Origin: Streptomyces cyaneochromogenes
Lineage (GTDB): Bacteria > Actinomycetota > Actinomycetes > Streptomycetales > Streptomycetaceae
Assembly (NCBI RefSeq): GCF_003963535.1
Contig: NZ_CP034539.1
Span: 5,828,001 to 5,892,000 of the forward strand
DNA length: 64,000 nucleotides
Direction of reading: 5' to 3'
Position numbers and translations under genes: made by a program. Under the pieces are notes generated by a model. That model did no database searches and was not told where the DNA came from. It was given only the letters and a program-made list of their open reading frames with translations. Every line of letters starts with the position of its first letter. The first letter of the stretch is position 1. Shown here in pieces: positions 25,936-33,936 of the stretch.

Positions 25936-27369
25936 GTGGGCTCGGTCCGCCGTCGGCTCGAACGGCTGCTGACGGGGCGGCGCAGATCGGGACTGGGCAC
26001 CACCTTCGCCGTGTCGTTCGCGGCCGTGACCGCCGCGGTCACCGTCCTGGTCGGCCTGCTGTCGTACACCGCCGCCGCGCGGCTGGTGCGGGTGGACCAG
26101 GAGTCCGTGTTCGACGAGGTCGTGCAGGATCTGCGGGGCGAGGTGCGGCAGCGGCCGATGACGCCGGAGGACTTCTCGTCGTCGGCGCCCGGGCACGATC
26201 TCGTACGGCCCGCCCGTACCGATGTGCAGGTGCTGGGCCCGGACGGTGCCATCGTCGACCCGGGCCGGCCGGGGCTGCCGGTCACGGCCGGCGACCGGCG
26301 GATCGCGGCCGACGCGACGGCCGGGCGGATGGTCCAGTACCGGGACGTCGGTGTCGGCAGCGACGTCTACCGCGTCGCCACCGTCGCGCTCGGCGGCGGG
26401 CGGGGCGCGGTGCAGGTGGCCCAGGAGTTCAGCGACACCGAGGACCTGCTGCGGGCGCTGCAGCAGCGGACCCTGCTGCTGATGGCGGCCGTCGTCACGC
26501 TCGCGGGGCTCTTCGGCTGGTGGCTGGCCCGGCGCATCACCCGCCGCCTGGTCGTCCTCACCACGGCCGCCGAGGACGTCGCCCGCACCCGGCGGCTCGG
26601 CATCCAGGTGCCGGTCACCGGATACGACGAGGTGGGCCGACTGGGCCGGGCCTTCGACCGCATGCTGGGGCGGCTGGCGCAGTCGGAGGAGGACCAGCGG
26701 CGCCTGGTGCAGGACGCGGGGCACGAACTGCGTACGCCGCTGACCTCCCTGCGTACCAACATCTCCCTGCTGCGCCGTATCGACGAACTGCCCCCCGCCA
26801 CCCGCGACGAACTGGTGGCCGACCTGGGCCAGGAGGCCCGCGAACTGACCGATCTCGTCAACGAGTTGGTCGACCTGGCCGCCGGGCAGTCCGACACCGG
26901 GCCGGTCCAGCGGGTGGACCTCGCCGAGATCGCCGAGGATGTCGCGGGGCTCGCCCGGCGGCGTACCGGGCGGCGGATCGTGGTCCGCGCGAGCGGCGAG
27001 ACGACGACGGACGGGCGGCCGGGGATGCTGCAGCGCGCGGTGACCAACCTCGTCGAGAACGCGGCGAAGTTCGACCGGGACGGCGGGGCGCCGATCGAGA
27101 TCAACGTCGCCGGTCCCGCCATCCCCGGCACGGTCCGTGTCGAGGTCCTCGACCGGGGGCCGGGCATCGCCGAGGACGACCTGATCCGGGTCTTCGACCG
27201 CTTCTACCGGGCCGCCGACGCGCGGTCGCTGCCCGGGTCGGGGCTCGGGCTGTCCATCGTGCGGGAGGTGGCGCTGTCGCACGGGGGAGCGCCGTTCGCC
27301 TTCCGGCGGGACGGGGGCGGGTCGGTGATCGGGTTCACGGTGGGGGGTTCCGCCTGGGCGGATGCCTGA
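25936..27369 (+). CDS. Sensor histidine kinase
   Basis: A 477-residue product. Two membrane helices (about 23-47 and 176-196) flank an extracytoplasmic sensor domain; then HAMP, HisKA with H263 in DAGHELRTPLTSLR, and HATPase with N-box NLVENAAKFD, G1 DRGPGI and G2 GSGLGLSIV. Partner of the response regulator encoded directly upstream (GTG starts at the base after the TGA). The stimulus is unknown. The stop codon is part of a 12-bp tandem repeat. Confidence 0.95.
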   Translation: MGSVRRRLERLLTGRRRSGLGTTFAVSFAAVTAAVTVLVGLLSYTAAARLVRVDQESVFDEVVQDLRGEVRQRPMTPEDFSSSAPGHDLVRPARTDVQVLGPDGAIVDPGRPGLPVTAGDRRIAADATAGRMVQYRDVGVGSDVYRVATVALGGGRGAVQVAQEFSDTEDLLRALQQRTLLLMAAVVTLAGLFGWWLARRITRRLVVLTTAAEDVARTRRLGIQVPVTGYDEVGRLGRAFDRMLGRLAQSEEDQRRLVQDAGHELRTPLTSLRTNISLLRRIDELPPATRDELVADLGQEARELTDLVNELVDLAAGQSDTGPVQRVDLAEIAEDVAGLARRRTGRRIVVRASGETTTDGRPGMLQRAVTNLVENAAKFDRDGGAPIEINVAGPAIPGTVRVEVLDRGPGIAEDDLIRVFDRFYRAADARSLPGSGLGLSIVREVALSHGGAPFAFRRDGGGSVIGFTVGGSAWADA

Positions 27370-27405
27370 GCGGATGCCTGAGCGCACGCCTGGGCGGGCG
27401 CCTGG
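27358..27405 (+). repeat. 12-bp tandem repeat spanning the kinase stop codon
   Basis: Two identical GCGGATGCCTGA units (27358-27381) and two diverged ones to 27405. The first unit supplies the last three codons and the stop of the kinase. Confidence 0.8.
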
Positions 27406-27449
27406 GAGGCGTTGCTTGAACCGCTGTCCTTGAGGGGAGGAACGTCATC

Positions 27450-28715
27450 GTGCTGAGTGACGTGGAGGGCACCGTCCTGGCGGAGATCGACGAGGCCTGG
27501 ATCGGGCGGACGCTGCTGGAGCTGATCGCGGTGCCGAGCGTGACCGGGAGCGCGGCCGAGTCGGAGCTTCAGCATCTGCTGGCGGGGCGGCTGGAACGGC
27601 TCGGGCTCGATGTCGACCTGTGGTCCATGGACCTGGACGCGCTGCGCGCGCACCCCCGCTTTCCGGGGGCGGAGGCGGAGCGGGAGGAGGCCTGGGGGCT
27701 GGTCGGAACCACGCCGGACGGCGGCGACGGGCCGACCTTCGTCCTCCAGGGCCACGTCGACGTCGTACCGCCGGGGGACCCGGACGCCTGGGACGGCGAT
27801 CCGTTCGTGCCCAGGGTGACCGGCGACGTCGTCCACGGCCGGGGCGCCTGTGACATGAAGGCCGGCCTGGTGGCCCACCTCGCCGCGCTGTCCGCGATAC
27901 GGGCCGCCGGGGTGCGGCTGCGCGGGCGGGTCGGTGTGCACTTCGTCGTGGGCGAGGAGGACGGCGGCCTCGGCGCCTTCGGCACGCTGCGGCGCGGCCA
28001 CCGGGGCGACGTCTGCGTCATCACCGAGCCGACCGGCGGTACCCTCGTCACCGCCAACGCCGGCGCGCTGACCTTCCGTATCGCCGTGCCCGGCAAGGCG
28101 GCGCACGGCAGTGCACGGGACCAGGGCGTGAGCGCGATCGACGCGTATGTGCCGCTGCACCGCGCGCTGGGCCGGCTGGAGGCCGAGCGCAACCGGGACC
28201 CGCATCCCCTGATGGCCGACCACCCGATCCCCTACGCCCTGTCGGTGGGGACGGTACGCGCCGGGGACTGGGCGAGCAGCGTGCCCGATCTGCTGGTCGC
28301 GGAAGGGCGGTTGGGGGTGCGGCTGGGGGAGGACCCGGCGGATGCGCGGGCGGCCTTCGAGCGGTGCGTCGCGCAGACGTGCGCCGATGATCCGTGGCTG
28401 CGGGACCATCCGCCGACCGTGACCTGGCCGGGCGGCCAGTTCGCCAGCGGGCGGCTGCCGGAGGGGCATCCGCTGCCGGGGGTGATCCGGGGTGCGTACG
28501 CCGATGCCGTGGGGGCCGGGGGGCTGCGGGAGTGCGGGGCGCCGTACGGGAGTGATCTGCGGTTGTATGCCGGGGCGGGGATCCCGACCCTGCAGTTCGG
28601 GCCCGGGGACATCCGGGTGGCGCACAGTGCGCGGGAGCGGGTGTCGCTCGCCGAAGTGGTGGAGGTGGCACGGACGTTGGCGGTGACGGTCCTGCGGGCG
28701 GTCGGTACGAAGTGA
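27450..28715 (+). CDS. M20-family metallopeptidase (ArgE/DapE type)
   Basis: A 421-residue cytosolic zinc hydrolase. Metal motifs: QGHVDVVPPGD (His and general Asp), GRGACDMKAG (bridging Asp), VVGEEDGG (catalytic Glu and ligand), VITEPT, and a late AHSARERVS. A dimerisation insert follows GALTFRIAVPGKAAHGS. The family includes acetylornithine deacetylase and succinyl-diaminopimelate desuccinylase; the isolated context suggests an amidohydrolase of unknown substrate. GTG 27450 has GGGGAGGA upstream. Confidence 0.92.
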   Translation: MLSDVEGTVLAEIDEAWIGRTLLELIAVPSVTGSAAESELQHLLAGRLERLGLDVDLWSMDLDALRAHPRFPGAEAEREEAWGLVGTTPDGGDGPTFVLQGHVDVVPPGDPDAWDGDPFVPRVTGDVVHGRGACDMKAGLVAHLAALSAIRAAGVRLRGRVGVHFVVGEEDGGLGAFGTLRRGHRGDVCVITEPTGGTLVTANAGALTFRIAVPGKAAHGSARDQGVSAIDAYVPLHRALGRLEAERNRDPHPLMADHPIPYALSVGTVRAGDWASSVPDLLVAEGRLGVRLGEDPADARAAFERCVAQTCADDPWLRDHPPTVTWPGGQFASGRLPEGHPLPGVIRGAYADAVGAGGLRECGAPYGSDLRLYAGAGIPTLQFGPGDIRVAHSARERVSLAEVVEVARTLAVTVLRAVGTK

Positions 28716-28796
28716 CGCGGGCGTGGGTCCTGTGCTCGTCCGTATGAAGTCCCGTGAAAACAGTCACTGTTGGACCAACCCTGCGTACACCCCGTG

Positions 28797-29314
28797 GCCG
28801 TGAGGCGGACCGTCGCGGTCAAGTGCGCGCGTCCGGACGGGACGGCCGGCGGCGAGGCCACCTGCCGGATCGTCATGGAGTACGTCCCCGCCCGCAGCCT
28901 CGCCCAGATCGTGGCCTACAGGCGGCCCGCTCTCGCCGGAGGACGCCGGCTCCGTCGGCCGCCAGATCGCGGCCGCGCCGGCGAAGTCCTACTCCATGGG
29001 CGTGGTGCACGGCGACGTCACCCAGGAGAACGTCCTGGTCACCGAGGACGGCATCGCCCGGCTGACCGACTTCGGCATCGCCCGCGCCCTGTGGAGCGAC
29101 GTCACCCAGACGCACACGGTCACGACGGGCGTGGTGCGCGGCAAGCCCAAGTACCTCGCCCCCGAGCCGGCCAAGGGACGGCCCGCCGACGAGAAGGCCG
29201 ACGTGTTCTGGTCGCTCTCGGCCGCCGGTATCTCCTGCACGAACCCGCCCGCAGCCCCTCACCTGGCGGCAGACCGCCGCACTGCCGGCCGAGGTACGGC
29301 CCGCCGACAACTGA
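28797..29314 (+). pseudogene. Remnant of a serine/threonine protein kinase gene
   Basis: Kinase motifs are recognisable but split over frames. RTVAVK (ATP-binding Lys) and IVMEYVPARSLAQIVA read in one frame; from about 28918 GGPLSPEDAGSVGRQIAAA, VVHGDVTQENVL, TDFGIARAL and APEPAKGRPADEKADV read in another, with a further shift near 29215. The Gly-rich loop and the segment between the Lys and the hinge are missing, and no transmembrane or PASTA region follows. A C-terminal stretch RVEHLVNGVRARLSHDGAP (to 29383) in a third frame may belong to a different lost gene. Confidence 0.75.
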
Positions 29315-29386
29315 ACGGACGAACGCGTCGAGCACCTCGTCAACGGCGTACGCGCCCGGCTGTCCCACGACGGGGCGCCCTGACCG

Positions 29387-30010
29387 TCAGCCGCTCTCGG
29401 GTCGTGTGCGGCGGGCGTAGGCGCGGGCCGCGCGGGCGCGGTCGCCGCAGCGGGTGGAGCACCAGTGGCGGCGGCCGTGCCGGAGCAGGTAGCGGTTGCA
29501 GGGGGCGGAGCCGCAGGCCGTGAGGCGTTCGGCGTCGGGGGAGGTGAGCAGGTCGGCGGCGTCGGCGGCGAGGGTCGCCAGGGCGTGGTCGACGATCTCG
29601 GTGGTGGGGTGCGGGGCCGCGCGGTACGGGCCGTCCTTGTCGTCCCACTTCAGGAGCGGGGCCGTCGGGACCCTGGTCAGCGCGTCGTTCACGGCCGTCA
29701 GGGCGGCGGGCAGGGCGGGCAGTGCCGCGACCCGCGAGTCGAACAGGGAACGGATCTGTTCCCGCAGCGCCCGCAGCTGCGCGGCGCACATCTCCCGCAT
29801 GCCGGCGTCGACCGGCGCGAGATCACGCTCGACGAGCCACTGGTTCGCCGCGGCCGGAGTGCCGAGGAGGTCGACGAACTGCCCGCCCGGCAGCGCGATC
29901 ACGCTGTTGACGAGGGCGAGCGACGGGTACTGCTCCGCTCCCGGCGCGGGCGGGATCGGCGACTCGACGGGCTCCCCCGTGGCGCTGACGGTCTCCTTCA
30001 TGGCTCTCAT
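29387..30010 (-). CDS. CGNR zinc-finger regulator (ABATE domain)
   Basis: A 207-residue product. The N-terminal ABATE-like region (LALVNSVIALPGGQFVDLLGTP) is followed by a C-terminal zinc finger with CGSAPC and CSTRCGDR; the name-giving CGNR reads CGDR here. These proteins are putative transcription regulators. ATG 30010 is used; ATG 30001 is nearly as good. It lies 85 nt downstream of an MFS exporter on the same strand, so it is likely its co-transcribed regulator. Confidence 0.85.
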   Translation of the reverse strand: MRAMKETVSATGEPVESPIPPAPGAEQYPSLALVNSVIALPGGQFVDLLGTPAAANQWLVERDLAPVDAGMREMCAAQLRALREQIRSLFDSRVAALPALPAALTAVNDALTRVPTAPLLKWDDKDGPYRAAPHPTTEIVDHALATLAADAADLLTSPDAERLTACGSAPCNRYLLRHGRRHWCSTRCGDRARAARAYARRTRPESG

Positions 30011-30095
30011 GGTAGGAACCCGGCGCGACTCGGGGGGCGCGCCGGGTTCCGTCCGTCGGATCGGCGAGGCCGGGGCGGCCTCGGCCGGGCGGGCC

Positions 30096-31607
30096 TCACA
30101 TGTGGACCACGGGTGCGGCGTCCGGGTCCTGGGCGGGTGCGCCGCGCCGGTAGAGGATCACGCTGACGACCAGGCCGACCGCGAAGAAGACGGCGGACCA
30201 CCAGTAGGCGGTGGAGTAGCCCTCCAGACTGGCCTGTGCGAGGGCCGCCGGGTCCCTGGGGTCCTTGTCGGCCAGGTAGTCGGTGAGGGCACTGGAGAAC
30301 AGGGTGTTGAGCAGGGCCGTGCCGAGCGAACCGCCGACCTGCTGCATCGTGTTGACGGCGGCGGAGGCGACACCGGAGTCCTCGGCGGCGACGCCGCTGG
30401 TGGCCAGGCTCATCGCGGGCGCCATCACCAGGCCGAAGCCCAGGCCCGCGACGATCAGCGGCGGCAGGATGTGCGCGACGTAGCCGCTGCCGAGGTCCAG
30501 GCCGGTCAGCCAGACCATGCCGGCGGCCGAGACGCCCATGCCGAGCGGCACCACGGGCTTGGGGCCGAACCGGGGGACGAGCGCGGTGGTGGCGAGGGTG
30601 GAGGTGACCATCAGCGCCGCGATCATGGGCAGGAAGGCCAGGCCGGTCTCGATGGGCGTGTAGCCGAGGCTCTGCTGCAGGTAGTAGGTGAGGAAGAGGA
30701 ACACGCCGAACATGCCCGCACCGATGATCAGCACCGAGACGAACGAGGCGCCGCGGTTGCGGTCCAGCAGGATCCGCAGCGGCAGCAGGGGGTGCTCGGC
30801 GCGGGTCTGCCACCAGGTGAACGCGGCGAGCAGTACGGCACCGGCGACCAGGAATCCCCAGGTGGCCACGGAGCTCCAGTCGTGGCTCTCGGCGTTGGAG
30901 AAGCCGTAGACCAGGCAGAACAGGCCGCTGCCGACCAGGATGGCGCCGGGGATGTCGATCTTGGCGTTCTTGTCGCGGGTGGTGCGCTGCAGCAGGATCA
31001 CACCGCCGACGAAGGCGACGACCGCGAAGGCGAGGTTGACGTACAGGGTCCAGCGCCAGTCGAGGTACTCGGTCAGGACGCCGCCGAGCAGGAGGCCGAT
31101 GGCGCCGCCCGCGCCGGCGATGGCGCCGTACACGCCGAAGGCCTTGGCGCGTTCCTTGGCGTCGGTGAAGGTCACGGTGAGCAGGGACAGCGCGGCGGGG
31201 GCCAGCAGGGCGCCGAACACGCCCTGTCCGGCGCGGGCGGCGATGAGCATCTCGAAGCTGGTGGCGGCGCCGCCCACGGCGGAGGCACCCGCGAAGCCGA
31301 CCAGGCCGACCAGGAAGGTCATCTTGCGGCCGAAGAGATCGGCTATCCGCCCGCCGAGCAGCAGCAGGCTGCCGAAGGCGAGGGCGTAGGCGGTGACCAC
31401 CCACTGCCGGTCCCCGTCGGAGAAGCCCAGGTCCTTCTGGGCCGACGGCAGGGCGATGTTCACGATGGTCGCGTCCAGCACCACCATCAGCTGCGCCACG
31501 CCGATCACGGTGAGGATCCACCAGCGATGGCGGGGCGGTGCCTCGGCGGGCGGGAGCGTGGACACGGTGCCCGTGCCGGCGGGGGCGTCGGTGGAGGTTT
31601 TGGGCAT
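30096..31607 (-). CDS. MFS multidrug transporter, DHA2 (14-helix) family
   Basis: A 503-residue product with 14 predicted hydrophobic helices. The DHA2 signatures are LDATIVNIALPSAQKDLG in helix 1 (motif D1), GGRIADLFGRKMTF (motif A), and GAIAGAGGAIGLLLGGVLTEYLDWRW (motif C, drug/H+ antiporters). Probably a proton-driven exporter of a hydrophobic drug or metabolite (EmrB/QacA relatives). Its neighbour is a CGNR-type regulator downstream. Confidence 0.93.
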   Translation of the reverse strand: MPKTSTDAPAGTGTVSTLPPAEAPPRHRWWILTVIGVAQLMVVLDATIVNIALPSAQKDLGFSDGDRQWVVTAYALAFGSLLLLGGRIADLFGRKMTFLVGLVGFAGASAVGGAATSFEMLIAARAGQGVFGALLAPAALSLLTVTFTDAKERAKAFGVYGAIAGAGGAIGLLLGGVLTEYLDWRWTLYVNLAFAVVAFVGGVILLQRTTRDKNAKIDIPGAILVGSGLFCLVYGFSNAESHDWSSVATWGFLVAGAVLLAAFTWWQTRAEHPLLPLRILLDRNRGASFVSVLIIGAGMFGVFLFLTYYLQQSLGYTPIETGLAFLPMIAALMVTSTLATTALVPRFGPKPVVPLGMGVSAAGMVWLTGLDLGSGYVAHILPPLIVAGLGFGLVMAPAMSLATSGVAAEDSGVASAAVNTMQQVGGSLGTALLNTLFSSALTDYLADKDPRDPAALAQASLEGYSTAYWWSAVFFAVGLVVSVILYRRGAPAQDPDAAPVVHM

Positions 31608-31688
31608 GACGAGACTCCGGATCAGAAGGTGTCAACAGGCGGGAGGGGAAGGCCGAGAGGCGTCCGGTGGGTTGGGCCGCCGGGGGCC

Positions 31689-31870
31689 GTCAGGTGAGGC
31701 GGGCCGTCTGGGCCGTCAGGTGGATCGAGTGGCCGGGGCCGTCAGGTTGATCGGGCGGCCGGGGCAGTCAGGTTGATCGCGCGGCCTCGGCAGTCACGTG
31801 GATCGAGTCGCCCGGGCCGTCAGGTGGATCGGGTGGCCGGGGCCGTCCGGCAGGTGCATCAGGCCGCCGG
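31689..31870. repeat. 26-bp tandem repeat, about seven copies
   Basis: GTCAGG-type unit starts fall at exactly 26-bp steps: 31689, 31715, 31741, 31767, 31793, 31819 and 31845. The consensus is close to GTCAGGTGGATCGAGTGGCC plus GGGGCC. The array begins in the gap after the MFS promoter and continues into the 3' end of the MpaB-family gene. Confidence 0.88.
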
Positions 31871-33033
31871 AGCAGCCCGGCGGTCGGATTCCGTGCGACG
31901 CCGGCGGGCGGCGCCGCCGCCGGGGACGACGGCCGCGATGAGCTCGGGTGCGGGGCCCTGGAGCGCCCGGCGGCGGGCCGCCTGGGCCGAGGCGGGGGAG
32001 AAGTTCTGCCAGTGGCGCGCCTCGCGTTGAGCTTGCCGATCAGCGGCATGAGGTCGGTCGGGGCGGGGGCGGGGATCCCCAGGCGCTCCCCCGGCTCGTC
32101 CCCGAACGCGCCGCGGAGCACGCTGTGGATGAGCGCGCGCACCTGTTCCTCGGACAGCACCGCACCCGGCGCCCCGGCCATCGCGCGCGCCTGCGCGTCG
32201 ACCATCGCGGAGGTCAGCGCCCGTACGTTCTCGTCGGGCGCCGCAGTCCCGGAGTCCAGGAGATCCCGCACCCGGCGGGCGCCGGCGTGGTCGGCCACCT
32301 CACCGTGGACGCTCTGGTCGAGCCCCAGGAGATGGGCGACGTACGACCAGTACCCGTACAGGTAGCGCTCCTCCGCACGGCCGGCGGCGATGCCGACGGC
32401 CGCGAGGGCCTCGAAGGACACGAGGGTGAAGCCGAGCCAGGTGCGGGCCAGGTCGGCCTGGCTGATCGGCAGCCCCCAGGCGGCGCTGTCCCAGCCGCAC
32501 TCCAGCGCGGAGGTCCGCATACGGGCGAGAAGCAGCCGCATCCGAACGGTGGCCAGGTATCCCGGCCCGCCGCGCAGCAGCCCGCCCGGCCGTATGGTCT
32601 GCCGCGCCCATACGCCGGTCTCCACCAGGCGGCGCGACGCCGTGTCCGCCGGCCGGCCCGCGAGGGTCAGCAGCCGGGCGGTGTCCGGGGACGCGGAGGT
32701 GTACGCCAGCGCGCTCGTGATCGAGCAGAGCCCGAACCACAGGGGCGGCACCGACAGGCTCACGACGTCGCCCCGGTGCAGCGTCAGCGGGTCGACCCGG
32801 CAGGGGCCGTTCTCCAGGTGCTCCAGCAGCGCGACAACGGCGTCGGGGGGCGCCTCGTCCAGGCCGTCGAGGCCGGTCATCCCGTGCCTCAGGCCCCTGT
32901 CGAGGGCCTGCCGCGCGGGGGTGCCCAGACGGTCCAGCTCCTCGACGACGGCGTCGGCGAGCGGGTCACCGGCGGTACGCGGGGTCACCGGCCGGTCGGT
33001 TCCGACGGTGCTCCGGGTGTCGTGTGCGGTCAT
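31768..33033 (-). CDS. MpaB/DUF2236-family oxygenase-like protein with a repeat-derived tail
   Basis: A 421-residue product. The middle is the mostly helical MpaB/DUF2236 fold known from latex-clearing protein (a heme b oxygenase), with AWGLPISQADLARTWLGF and EERYLYGYWSYVAHLLGLD. Without a structure-based alignment I cannot say whether the heme His is kept. The last 90 or so residues are Pro/Arg/Ala-rich and partly translated from the 26-bp repeat, so the natural end probably lay earlier. ATG 33033 has GGAGAGGG upstream, six codons into the open frame. Divergent from a TetR gene across three operator-like sites. Confidence 0.82.
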   Translation of the reverse strand: MTAHDTRSTVGTDRPVTPRTAGDPLADAVVEELDRLGTPARQALDRGLRHGMTGLDGLDEAPPDAVVALLEHLENGPCRVDPLTLHRGDVVSLSVPPLWFGLCSITSALAYTSASPDTARLLTLAGRPADTASRRLVETGVWARQTIRPGGLLRGGPGYLATVRMRLLLARMRTSALECGWDSAAWGLPISQADLARTWLGFTLVSFEALAAVGIAAGRAEERYLYGYWSYVAHLLGLDQSVHGEVADHAGARRVRDLLDSGTAAPDENVRALTSAMVDAQARAMAGAPGAVLSEEQVRALIHSVLRGAFGDEPGERLGIPAPAPTDLMPLIGKLNARRATGRTSPPPRPRRPAAGRSRAPHPSSSRPSSPAAAPPAGVARNPTAGLLRRPDAPAGRPRPPDPPDGPGDSIHVTAEAARST

Positions 33034-33063
33034 GTGCCCTCTCCGGTTCACGAAAGCCTTGTC

Positions 33064-33121
33064 TGACGGTTGTCAGATTCACCTGACGCCTGTCAGATTA
33101 GCTTGCGTCTGACAGGTGTCA
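33064..33121. promoter_or_regulatory. Three TGAC-N4-GTCA operator-like palindromes
   Basis: TGAC-N4-GTCA occurs at 33064-33075, 33084-33095 and 33110-33121 in the divergent region between the MpaB-type gene and a TetR gene. They are the likely binding sites of that TetR protein. Confidence 0.72.
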
Positions 33122-33193
33122 AGTAAAGTGTCGGCGAGCCCCGGAACGCCGGGACCATGCGTGGGCCGGGGCGACGCGGTGAAGGAGGCAGAG

Positions 33194-33859
33194 GTGGGTG
33201 CAAGAGCCGAATCCGCTCGGCGGCCGGGACGTCCGGGCGCGGGCGCTCCCGCGGTGCCCGACGAGGCGGTCATCCTGCGGCGCGGGGTCGAAGCCTTCGC
33301 GGAGCTGGGCTACGACCATGCCTCCGCGCGAGAGCTGGCCCGCCGCCTGGGCGTCAGCCACAACTTCATCAACGACCGGTACGGGTCCAAGGCGGCGTTC
33401 TGGCGGGCGGTGGTGGACCACTCGCTGGGGGCGCAGCTGGCGGCCATGCCGGAGGTGGATCCCTCGCTCGACGACGCCGAGCGGCTGCGGCGGATCATCG
33501 TCGGCTTCTACCGGACCGCGGCGGACGCCCCACTGGTCGGACGGCTCCTCGTCAACGAATTCACCCAGGACAGCGAGCGGTTGGACTACCTGTACGAGAA
33601 GTACATGGCCCCGACCGTGCAGACCCTAGGAGCCATCGTCGATCGGCTCGTGGCCGACGGACGCATGGAACCCGTGCCGATGGACGTGCTGTTCTTCGCC
33701 ATCGTCCCGCCCATCTCGGGAATGGTGGAGGTGCCCTTGGCCCGGCGCCTGGGCAGACCCGAGCCCACCTCGCCCCAACAACTCACCGACACGGCCGAGA
33801 CACTGGCGAGGCTGGTGGTCAACGGGCTGTTGGCGAAGGGGTTCGGGACGCGGTCCTGA
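33194..33859 (+). CDS. TetR-family transcriptional regulator
   Basis: A 221-residue product. HTH in GVEAFAELGYDHASARELARRLGVSHNFINDRYGSKAAFWRAVVDH near residue 40, then an all-helical ligand domain. The GTG at 33194 is chosen because AAGGAGG lies 5 nt upstream; the frame is open further 5'. Probably represses the divergent MpaB-family gene, and itself, through the three TGAC-N4-GTCA sites. Confidence 0.88.
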   Translation: MGARAESARRPGRPGAGAPAVPDEAVILRRGVEAFAELGYDHASARELARRLGVSHNFINDRYGSKAAFWRAVVDHSLGAQLAAMPEVDPSLDDAERLRRIIVGFYRTAADAPLVGRLLVNEFTQDSERLDYLYEKYMAPTVQTLGAIVDRLVADGRMEPVPMDVLFFAIVPPISGMVEVPLARRLGRPEPTSPQQLTDTAETLARLVVNGLLAKGFGTRS

Positions 33860-33879
33860 GACGCGGTCCCGAGACACGG

Positions 33880-33910
33880 TGAGAGGGGGCGGCAGACCGC
33901 ACCCCTCTCA
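33880..33910. terminator. Terminator between the TetR and alpha-glucosidase genes
   Basis: Perfect 9-bp stem TGAGAGGGG (33880-33888) with CCCCTCTCA (33902-33910) between converging genes. Confidence 0.8.
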
Positions 33911-33936
33911 CCTCATCTCCGTCTCATCGAGGATCG

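Noticed and set aside
29496..31697. A 733-codon plus-strand frame opposite the CGNR and MFS genes
   Set aside because: Gly/Ala/Gln-rich, antisense to a clear 14-helix transporter, no RBS.
31689..31870. Regularly spaced repeats as a CRISPR array
   Set aside because: The units are contiguous 26-bp tandem copies with no unique spacers and no cas genes.
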